Notes under the pieces: generated by a model
The model's database searches: none
What the model saw: the letters and a program-made list of their open reading frames with translations, nothing else
What the model was told of the DNA's origin: nothing
Program-made: the position numbers and the translations under genes
Assembly (NCBI GenBank): GCA_900769175.1
Contig: CAAGFP010000119.1
Location: 1-6,628 of the forward strand
Direction: 5' to 3'
Source of the DNA: Lachnospiraceae bacterium
Lineage (GTDB): Bacteria > Bacillota > Clostridia > Lachnospirales > Lachnospiraceae
Length of the DNA stretch: 6,628 nt
Shown: piece by piece, positions 1 through 5,401 of the stretch
Position numbering within the stretch: the first letter of the stretch is position 1
Layout: every line of letters starts with the position of its first letter

Positions 1-10
1 AACGATCGAC

Positions 11-59
11 TCGCCAAAGAAGAAGGTTCCAGGATCCTTTCTTTTTTATTCTTTGGTGA
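11..59. repeat. Nested inverted repeat, terminator-like on the plus strand
   Basis: Outer arms 11-21 and 49-59 (TCGCCAAAGAA / TTCTTTGGTGA) pair over 11 bases with one G-T. An inner stem AAGG/CCTT plus TTC/GGA (23-29 and 33-39) nests inside. Read on the plus strand, the inner stem is followed by a T-rich tail (38-50), so it could end rightward transcription from a gene left of the window. Read on the minus strand, it would fold at the very 5' end of the transcript from the promoter at 61-89. Which use is real cannot be decided here. Confidence 0.45.
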
Positions 60-60
60 C

Positions 61-89
61 AGTATATCGGTTAATTCTGTGACAGGCAA
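61..89 (-). promoter_or_regulatory. Leftward sigma-A-type promoter reading out of the window
   Basis: On the minus strand TTGCCT (84-89; four of six consensus) and TATACT (61-66; five of six) are spaced by exactly 17 bases. The heptamer CTGTCAC occurs twice, at 79-85 just downstream of the -35 box and at 56-62 across the end of the -10 box, 23 bases apart. Together with the palindrome at 87-101 this looks like a regulated promoter. Transcription would start near 54 and run toward a gene left of position 1, which is not visible. Confidence 0.5.
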
Positions 90-101
90 CTAAGTTAGTT
101 G
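87..101. repeat. 15-base perfect palindrome overlapping a -35 box
   Basis: CAACTAAGTTAGTTG is a perfect inverted repeat (arms of seven bases, central G94). Its edge overlaps the -35 hexamer of the leftward promoter at 84-89, making it a plausible operator. It lies just past the stop of the small frame. Confidence 0.45.
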
Positions 102-105
102 TAAG

Positions 106-246
106 TCATGCTGAGAGGGGCGCAACATCATTACCTGCTGAAGCAACAACTGTCTCAACAGCAGTTTTAATGTCATCCTTATATACATCCAAAACCGTTT
201 CATATGCACCCGCAAAAGAATCGCTAACACATATAAATCTCTCCAC
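106..246 (-). CDS. Possible 46-residue protein or gene remnant, function unknown
   Basis: A short frame runs from a GTG at 244-246 to a TGA at 106-108, beginning 26 bases after the ATPase stop. An in-frame TAG lies four codons upstream of the GTG, so the frame cannot extend. The product begins (M)ERFICVSDSFAGAYETVLDV, has an acidic middle and an alanine/valine-rich end. There is no transmembrane segment or recognised motif. The codons show a marked purine-first pattern (GTT, GAT, GCT, GAG), which suggests real or once-real coding. No Shine-Dalgarno sequence precedes the GTG, so it may be a remnant of a longer gene rather than a working small protein. I do not recognise it. Confidence 0.3.
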   Translation of the reverse strand: MERFICVSDSFAGAYETVLDVYKDDIKTAVETVVASAGNDVAPLSA

Positions 247-272
247 AATTTTTGTCTAAAATTTGTTTTAAC

Positions 273-1607
273 TTATAATTCTTTTAACAAAAACATTGTC
301 ATATATATCGGCAGGTACTTTAGTGTCCCTTCCTTTCCCACATCTTTTTGCGACAAAAGATATCGTTCTCCCACATACTGAGAATACTTTTTCTCAAAAG
401 CATCGATTGACTTATGATTCTTTACCGCTGAGGATTTTACTTCAATCGGGATAATCTTATTCTTTGATGTAATAAGAAAATCAATCTCAAAAGAATGTGT
501 GCTTCCTTCTTTTCTCCATGTATGGTAGTACAACTCCCTGCCACTTACTTTGATAGTCTGTGCGACCACATTCTCATACAAATATCCCAAGTCTGCCGGT
601 ATACTATCACTCAAAAGTTTTTGATAAATATCAGCGATTCCATTCTGCGAGTCATTAAATAACATTGTTGTAAACAACCCTGTATCTGATAAATATAATT
701 TAAAGCAAGCACTATCCTTCGTCTGTGAAAGTGAAACGCTTGGATTTAATACATTATAGCAAGGCAATACAAGTCCTGACTCGATTAGTTCAAAAAGACG
801 TTCTTCGTCTTTCCTTGTTTTCTGCTTCCCGGTCGCAGCAGTTATCACATAATGCTTTTTCTTTGACGCAAGCTGACTGGGAACCGATTTATACATATCC
901 GTTATTCTTCCCGAATCATCAATCTTTTTCAAATCATCATAATATAATTCCAATATTTCGCGTTTTACTTTATCTACCGCTTTAAAATTGTTTGTTGAAA
1001 TATATTGCTCTACTGCCTGTGGCATTCCGCCTACTGCCATATAGACACGAAAATCCTTCATTGCATTTCGATTTGCTGCATTTCCCAGCTCAATGTTACT
1101 TTTATATGCCATGGATAAAACATTTGGATTTGCTCCGACAGCCCACATAAATTCTTCATAATCCATAGGATATACATGTATCTTATGTTCTTCAGATGGA
1201 ATTAAAATGTCTTTTATATTTTTCTTTATCGAAATCAGTGAACCGGTTTCAATGTAATCATATCTTCCATCCTTCACAAGATGTTTTATTGCCTGTCTGG
1301 CTTTTGGAAATAGTTGAATTTCATCAAAAATAATTACGGATTTCCGTTCAATAAGTTCAACGCCGGTATACAACTGTAATCTCAGAAAGAAACGGTCAAG
1401 TTTTGATATATCATCAAATACATCCAACAGCTCCTTACTCACATTCGAAAAATCAATTAGTATATAAGACTCATATTCATTACGCGCAAATTCTTCAGCA
1501 ATCGTTGTCTTACCTACACGCCTTGCCCCTTCAAGCAGACATGCGTATTTACCATCCCATTCTTTTTTCCATTTCAAAAGTTCTTCATATGCTTTTCTCT
1601 TAAACAT
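273..1607 (-). CDS. AAA_14/DUF4143 family ATPase with PD-(D/E)XK-like C-terminus
   Basis: This 444-residue protein starts at the ATG preceded by GAAGGTGA. Its N-terminal P-loop domain carries Walker A (GARRVGKTT, about 27-35), Walker B (VIIFDEIQ, with D95 and E96) and a sensor-like ETGS at 120-123. The MDYEEF motif at about 148-153 is typical of the AAA_14 family. The C-terminal DUF4143 region ends in FEIDFL...IPIEVKSS (E374, D376, E389, K391), resembling the PD-(D/E)XK nuclease core. Such ATPases are widespread and often multicopy in anaerobes. Their cellular role is unsettled, so none is assigned. It has its own promoter and lies beyond the spoIVB terminator. A hand count of five 60-base lines gave about 36% G+C against 43% for spoIVB, consistent with later acquisition. 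No obvious terminator follows. The gene appears intact and may be active. Confidence 0.93.
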   Translation of the reverse strand: MFKRKAYEELLKWKKEWDGKYACLLEGARRVGKTTIAEEFARNEYESYILIDFSNVSKELLDVFDDISKLDRFFLRLQLYTGVELIERKSVIIFDEIQLFPKARQAIKHLVKDGRYDYIETGSLISIKKNIKDILIPSEEHKIHVYPMDYEEFMWAVGANPNVLSMAYKSNIELGNAANRNAMKDFRVYMAVGGMPQAVEQYISTNNFKAVDKVKREILELYYDDLKKIDDSGRITDMYKSVPSQLASKKKHYVITAATGKQKTRKDEERLFELIESGLVLPCYNVLNPSVSLSQTKDSACFKLYLSDTGLFTTMLFNDSQNGIADIYQKLLSDSIPADLGYLYENVVAQTIKVSGRELYYHTWRKEGSTHSFEIDFLITSKNKIIPIEVKSSAVKNHKSIDAFEKKYSQYVGERYLLSQKDVGKEGTLKYLPIYMTMFLLKEL

Positions 1608-1612
1608 TATTT

Positions 1613-1620
1613 TCACCTTC
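1613..1620 (-). promoter_or_regulatory. Ribosome binding site that fixes the ATPase start
   Basis: The minus strand reads GAAGGTGA, five bases before the ATG at 1605-1607. The GTG at 1614-1616 that would add three residues lies inside this site, so it is unlikely to be the start. Confidence 0.75.
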
Positions 1621-1636
1621 TAAATAATTTATAATT

Positions 1637-1649
1637 CTATTTGAAATAG
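1637..1649. repeat. 13-base perfect palindrome in the ATPase leader
   Basis: CTATTTGAAATAG is a perfect inverted repeat (arms CTATTT/AAATAG, central G). It lies just downstream of the predicted start site, about +6 to +18, a usual place for a repressor operator. That role is inferred from position only. Confidence 0.35.
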
Positions 1650-1661
1650 GTTTCTTTTTTT

Positions 1662-1690
1662 ATCATATCGCAGATGTATTATTATTTCAA
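1662..1690 (-). promoter_or_regulatory. Sigma-A-type promoter for the ATPase gene
   Basis: On the minus strand, TTGAAA (1685-1690) and TATGAT (1662-1667) are separated by exactly 17 bases. Each box differs from consensus by one base. A start site near 1655 would give a leader of about 48 bases. The octamer TGAAATAA that overlaps the -35 box (1682-1689) is repeated 32 bases upstream (1714-1721). The spacer is very AT-rich, so chance matches are possible, but the position directly behind a terminator and before a gene supports it. Confidence 0.65.
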
Positions 1691-1779
1691 TATATATCGC
1701 ATCAAAAATATAGTTATTTCAGTATGTTTTCAACAGGATAATATCTTTTTTTCAATTTTAGCTTTTAAAATGCATGTTA

Positions 1780-1822
1780 TAGATAAATAAAGCAGACAAA
1801 TGTTTTTGTATCTGTCTGCTTT
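1780..1822 (-). terminator. Intrinsic terminator after spoIVB
   Basis: In minus-strand RNA a perfect 10-base stem AAAGCAGACA / TGTCTGCTTT (1813-1822 and 1789-1798) encloses a 14-base loop and is followed by TTTATTTAT. It begins 11 bases past the spoIVB stop. It ends the dxs-to-spoIVB block and separates it from the ATPase gene. The opposite strand lacks a T-run, so it works in the leftward direction. Confidence 0.85.
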
Positions 1823-1833
1823 CAATCTATTAT

Positions 1834-3084
1834 TTAGTTATCATGCTCCAGCATGTTTTCAATAAAAATCCCATAGCCTTTTGTTGGATCATTTACGAAT
1901 ACATGTGTGATGGCGCCAATCATTTTATCGTCCTGAATAATAGGACTTCCACTCATACCCTGAACAATTCCGCCGGTCAGTTCAAGAAGTTCTTCATCCG
2001 TTACTTTGACAATGAGACCTTTATCCTCGTTTGATAAGCGGATTTCTTCGATTTCAATTTCATATTCTTTCATTCCGTCTCCGAAATCGACCAGAATATA
2101 TGCTTTACCGGGCACAATTTCTTCTTTGTAGCCGACACGGTAATAGGGTTTGTTTGCACATAACTGCGTAAATGCTTCGGCAGAAAGCTGTCCATAAATT
2201 CCGTTGTCTGTATTTCCGTTGATGGTTCCGATTTTATATTCCTGTGTATATTGAATCACTCCTACCATTTCTCCGGGTGCTCCGGCTTCCCCCTTCCGGA
2301 AAGAGAGAACGGAAAGCTTATATAGACTTCCTTTCGATAATTCAATCAAATCACGCAGCTGACTGTCATTCACCCCATGCCCTAAAGCCTTATAATTTCC
2401 CATATTGTCTGCAAATGTAATTGTTCCGATTCCTTGTATGGAATCCTTAATCCAGGCACCGATTTTATAAGCTCCGTCCTCTGCCAGAACAGGCGAAACG
2501 GATAGTTCCTTCTCAATTCCATTTCTCCGGATTTGAAGCGAAATTTCATTTTCTTTGTTTTCATTCAAAAAATTCACAAAATCCTTCTTTTTTCCGGCTA
2601 CCACTCCGTTATAGGATAAAATATAATCACCCGGCTTCAAATCGTCCTTACACGGATTCACCCGTCTCCCATCCGCACTGATAAATGAGCCGGTGTCTTC
2701 AACGCAGACGCCGTCGATTTTTCCGTACATCCCGACCGGAACACCGATTGGGATGAGACTTTTCTCTTCTACCGTTTCAAAGCTGATTTTCTTATACGGA
2801 ATAATACCAAAAAGCCTGAGTTTCGCTTCGTAACTGTTCGAATGACCGGCGCGGATAAAAAAAGCTTCATTGAAATCGATATCTTCCATGATACGGGCGT
2901 CTTTTGTTGTTGAAATGCAGTAGATTTCTCCCTGAACAGGAAGTCCGAAGTCAAATCTTGTATTCGTGTTTTCTTCCAGATATATCACGTCCGGCACTTT
3001 TTTTAATAAATCACCGTAACGAATGATAATCAAAGTAAATAACACGATAATACTAATGAACATGAGTTTCTTAATTCTTTTCAT
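1834..3084 (-). CDS. spoIVB: SpoIVB, sporulation signalling serine protease (S55 family)
   Basis: The protein has 416 residues from the ATG supported by its AAGGAAGG site. A basic N-terminus and one hydrophobic segment (about 7-22) form a signal anchor for export across the inner forespore membrane. A PDZ domain spans about 112-200, followed by the S55 peptidase domain. The catalytic candidates are H236 (ALGHGV), D363 (VTDEELL) and S378 (GMSGSP). These numbers equal those I recall for Bacillus subtilis SpoIVB, which independently supports this start over one 20 codons upstream. In B. subtilis, SpoIVB made in the forespore cleaves SpoIVFA, releasing SpoIVFB to process pro-sigma-K in the mother cell. 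Whether a SpoIVFA/FB pair exists here cannot be seen; many clostridia lack it, so the target may differ. It is the last gene before the terminator. Forespore (sigma-F/G) control is expected, but no clear promoter was found. Confidence 0.96.
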   Translation of the reverse strand: MKRIKKLMFISIIVLFTLIIIRYGDLLKKVPDVIYLEENTNTRFDFGLPVQGEIYCISTTKDARIMEDIDFNEAFFIRAGHSNSYEAKLRLFGIIPYKKISFETVEEKSLIPIGVPVGMYGKIDGVCVEDTGSFISADGRRVNPCKDDLKPGDYILSYNGVVAGKKKDFVNFLNENKENEISLQIRRNGIEKELSVSPVLAEDGAYKIGAWIKDSIQGIGTITFADNMGNYKALGHGVNDSQLRDLIELSKGSLYKLSVLSFRKGEAGAPGEMVGVIQYTQEYKIGTINGNTDNGIYGQLSAEAFTQLCANKPYYRVGYKEEIVPGKAYILVDFGDGMKEYEIEIEEIRLSNEDKGLIVKVTDEELLELTGGIVQGMSGSPIIQDDKMIGAITHVFVNDPTKGYGIFIENMLEHDN

Positions 3085-3093
3085 ATCACTTGT

Positions 3094-3101
3094 CCTTCCT
3101 T
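3094..3101 (-). promoter_or_regulatory. Ribosome binding site that fixes the spoIVB start
   Basis: The minus strand reads AAGGAAGG nine bases before the ATG at 3082-3084. The earlier in-frame ATGs at 3142-3144 and 3118-3120 have no purine-rich site upstream. Confidence 0.75.
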
Positions 3102-3133
3102 TTTGAGTGCTCATGTTCATTGTTTGTAATTTT

Positions 3134-3150
3134 TCATAAATCATTCATGA
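3134..3150. repeat. 17-base near-perfect palindrome in the recN-spoIVB spacer
   Basis: TCATAAATCATTCATGA is an inverted repeat centred on C3142, with 7 of 8 arm pairs matched (A3138/C3146 is the mismatch). It lies 23 bases past the recN stop and about 50 bases before the likely spoIVB start. It could be a regulator site, but the half-sites do not fit an ARG box in spacing. An AT-rich spacer can produce such a palindrome by chance. Confidence 0.35.
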
Positions 3151-3172
3151 AATAACGAAATAAAAAGAGTGT

Positions 3173-4855
3173 TTATACCATCCCTTTTGCATTTTTTGCC
3201 TGGTTTTTTAATTCTTTTGCGTTATTCATAACGCTATCCGTCAATTCTTCTCCTCCAAGAAGGCGTCCGATTTCATTTAAGGACTGTTCTTCGGAAAGTT
3301 TAAATATCTTTGTCTTTGTACTTCCATCTGTTTCCATTTTACTGATTTCGTAATGACAATCTGCCATTGCTGCAATCTGAGGCAGATGCGTAATACAGAT
3401 AATCTGATGGTCTTTACTGAGTTTCCCAAGCATTTCCGATACTTTCCATGCAGTTTTTCCACTGATACCGGAATCGATTTCATCAAAAATAAGCGTATTG
3501 ATCTCTTCCCGTTTTGCCAAAACCGTTTTTAATGCAAGCATAATTCTTGATAACTCACCACCACTTGCAATTTGCTGAATCGGTTTTAATACCTCTCCGG
3601 GATTCGTAGAAATCAAAAATGCGATCTCATCTTTTCCGTTCTCTGTAAAGGATTCTTTTGGTGATACGGAAATCTCAAACTCTGCTTTCAGGAAATTCAG
3701 TTCCTTAAGCGCATGCATAATTTCTTTTTCCAAATGCTTTGCTTCTTTTGTTCGTATGTCTGTAAGGTTCTCACATAATTGTGTCAATTCTTCTTTTTGG
3801 GCATCCAGTTTTGTTTTTAATGCTTCACGTCCGCCGGCTTTTTCTTCCAGTTCTTTGACATATTCTTTTCTATGCTCCGAATAGGAAATGACAGCTTCAA
3901 TCGTTTTTCCGTATTTCATTTCAAGACGGTTAATTTCATCATAACGATTTCTTGCGTTCGATAATTCTTTCGGATCAAATTCCAATTCATCGCAATAGTC
4001 TTTCATTTCGCGGTTTAAATCCGATAAAAGACTGCTGATTTCATTTAATCGTTCCGAATAGGAAAATACTGTTTCATCAAAATCTTTTGCTAAAGAAAGT
4101 TCCTGCATTGCACGGTCAAGCAATTCTTCTGCGCTACGGTTCATTCCGGATAAACAGTTCAGACTTTCACATAGAGTCGATAATATACGCTCTGCGTTTT
4201 CTGCCCGTTTTAAATATTCCGACAGTTCCTCCTCTTCACCTACTTTCAGTGAAGCCTGCTCGATTTCTTTTATCTCGTATTGTGCGAAATCGATTTCTTT
4301 CCGTCTTTGTACATCATCCATTTCCGGAGCTTCCAATTCGGAAACAAGCTTCGAATATTCCCTGTATCGATCTCTGATTTCAATCAGCAGACGGGTGGCA
4401 TTCTCATCTAAAAAAGAATCCAGAATCGTCTGATGTTTCTTTGCGTTTATTAGGTTCTGATAGTCATGTTGTCCATAAATATCCAGTAATACCGGTGCAA
4501 TTTCCTTTAATAAAGAAGCGGAAACCGTTTCTCCGTTTAACCGGTAAACGTTTCTTGCAGGATATAGTTTTCTTTGTAAAACAACGATCCCATCTTCAAT
4601 CGTTAAATCTTTTTGCACAAAAAACGCTTCCTGCTTTTTATCTTCCAAAAGAAAAGTAAGTTCAACCAGGGCATATTCCTCGCCGCGGCGAATCATATCC
4701 TTATCCGCCTTTCCGCCCAGCGCTAAATGAATGGCACCTAAAAGTACCGATTTCCCGGCACCGGTTTCACCTGTTAAAATATTAAGCCCTTTTTGAAAAT
4801 CCACCTCGACCTCATCAATAAGTGCGAGATTTTTAACATGTAACTGAAGTAACAT
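3173..4855 (-). CDS. recN: DNA repair ATPase RecN
   Basis: This 560-residue protein is full length for the family and SMC-like in layout. The Walker A motif GETGAGKS is at 29-36. A long, charged coiled-coil region runs from about 150 to 370. The ABC signature SGGELSR is at 431-437, Walker B LIFDEIDSG at 455-463, and a switch motif ITHLPQ begins at about 488. RecN is a cytosolic ATPase recruited early to double-strand breaks, where it tethers DNA ends and assists RecA-dependent recombination. All catalytic motifs are intact, with no frameshift. The start has an AAAGGAGG site. Its place between argR and spoIVB is conserved across spore-forming Firmicutes. No LexA/SOS box was recognised in the 42-base spacer upstream, so expression is probably by read-through from the upstream genes. 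Confidence 0.98.
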   Translation of the reverse strand: MLLQLHVKNLALIDEVEVDFQKGLNILTGETGAGKSVLLGAIHLALGGKADKDMIRRGEEYALVELTFLLEDKKQEAFFVQKDLTIEDGIVVLQRKLYPARNVYRLNGETVSASLLKEIAPVLLDIYGQHDYQNLINAKKHQTILDSFLDENATRLLIEIRDRYREYSKLVSELEAPEMDDVQRRKEIDFAQYEIKEIEQASLKVGEEEELSEYLKRAENAERILSTLCESLNCLSGMNRSAEELLDRAMQELSLAKDFDETVFSYSERLNEISSLLSDLNREMKDYCDELEFDPKELSNARNRYDEINRLEMKYGKTIEAVISYSEHRKEYVKELEEKAGGREALKTKLDAQKEELTQLCENLTDIRTKEAKHLEKEIMHALKELNFLKAEFEISVSPKESFTENGKDEIAFLISTNPGEVLKPIQQIASGGELSRIMLALKTVLAKREEINTLIFDEIDSGISGKTAWKVSEMLGKLSKDHQIICITHLPQIAAMADCHYEISKMETDGSTKTKIFKLSEEQSLNEIGRLLGGEELTDSVMNNAKELKNQAKNAKGMV

Positions 4856-4859
4856 TATG

Positions 4860-4867
4860 CCTCCTTT
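4860..4867 (-). promoter_or_regulatory. Strong recN ribosome binding site
   Basis: The minus strand reads AAAGGAGG, then CATA, then the recN ATG at 4853-4855. The match to the 16S tail is excellent, although the four-base spacing is on the short side. Confidence 0.8.
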
Positions 4868-4897
4868 GCGCTCTCTCTCATCCGCACGAATAAAAGG

Positions 4898-5359
4898 TTA
4901 AACCTTAAATTCCTTCAGCATATCTTCGATTATCGTCTGAACAAGTTCAGCCTCTCTTGAGCCTTTGCAGGCAACCATAATCGTATCATCACCGGCTATG
5001 GAGCCTACAATTTCAGGAAAATGACAAGCATCTACTGCAGCCGCAACCGCCATCGCCATGCCGGAGACAGTTTTGATTACTAAAAGATTCTGCGCCGGTT
5101 CCATACTCAGAATTCCCTCTTTTAGTATTCCGGAGAATTTCTCTGTAGGAAATGCATTTCCCTGGTGAATCGAGACATATTTCTGCCTTCCTTTTCCGAG
5201 TGACTGCTTTGTAAGTCCCAGTTGTCTGATATCTCGTGAAATGGTAGCCTGTGTCGCATGAAAGCCTTTGTCTTTCAGTCTCTCCACCAGTTCTTCCTGC
5301 GTATCAATTTCATAATCTTTTATCAGTTTTAAAATACACTGATGCCTTTTCTGCTTCAT
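4898..5359 (-). CDS. argR: Arginine repressor ArgR/AhrC
   Basis: This 153-residue protein has the usual length of the family. Residues 1-65 form the winged-helix DNA-binding domain, with the recognition segment ATQATISRDIRQLGL at about 35-49. Residues 80-150 form the oligomerisation and arginine-binding domain, including AVAAAVDAC and SIAGDDTIMV; the GDD-T motif (123-126) supplies acidic residues that contact arginine in known structures. ArgR hexamers bind ARG boxes when arginine is plentiful, repressing arginine synthesis and activating catabolism. The ATG at 5357-5359 has only a weak site (GGAAA at 5364-5368), so translation may be modest or coupled. The gene sits 42 bases after tlyA and 42 before recN, its standard place in Firmicutes. 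No full ARG box was found by eye in this window. Confidence 0.97.
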   Translation of the reverse strand: MKQKRHQCILKLIKDYEIDTQEELVERLKDKGFHATQATISRDIRQLGLTKQSLGKGRQKYVSIHQGNAFPTEKFSGILKEGILSMEPAQNLLVIKTVSGMAMAVAAAVDACHFPEIVGSIAGDDTIMVACKGSREAELVQTIIEDMLKEFKV

Positions 5360-5401
5360 ATCATTTCCAATCTGTTTTATATAATAATCTGTCGTTGCGA
5401 T

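Noticed and set aside
1..93. Plus-strand frame open at the left edge, ending at TAA 91-93
   Set aside because: Only 30 codons, covering the inverted repeat and promoter-like sequence, with no recognisable protein features. It could be the tail of a rightward gene but cannot be supported.
135..168. CTGCTG...CAGCAG inverted repeat followed by TTTT on the plus strand
   Set aside because: A six-base stem with an 18-base loop is too weak for a terminator, and it falls inside the small coding-like frame.
106..175. Possible TPP riboswitch: GCTGAGA followed by ACCTG on the plus strand
   Set aside because: The pieces resemble thi-box fragments, but the GGGGTGC segment upstream and the conserved ACCTGATCTGG...CCAGCG half are missing, and the region overlaps a coding-like frame on the other strand.
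83..259. Open plus-strand frame of about 58 codons
   Set aside because: It has no start codon near its beginning and no ribosome binding site. Codon structure favours the minus strand, so it looks like a shadow.
250..271. ACAAATTTT/AAAAATTGT imperfect inverted repeat after the ATPase stop
   Set aside because: The stem is almost all A-T with a mismatch and is not followed by a clear T-run, so it is not a convincing terminator.
725..985. Plus-strand ORFs opposite the ATPase, recN, spoIVB and tlyA (for example 725-985, 4087-4377, 5649-5888, 6125-6385)
   Set aside because: They lie wholly or almost wholly within well-supported minus-strand genes, lack ribosome binding sites and encode no recognisable proteins.
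3134..3150. The recN-spoIVB palindrome as an ARG box for ArgR
   Set aside because: One half (TGAAT) fits, but the two halves are separated by one base rather than the four-base AT core, and the second half lacks the ATTCA core.
4894..4906. AAGGTTAAACCTT palindrome across the argR stop, followed by TTTTATT on the minus strand
   Set aside because: With a workable loop only four pairs remain, which is too weak for a terminator, and recN follows closely with a strong ribosome binding site.
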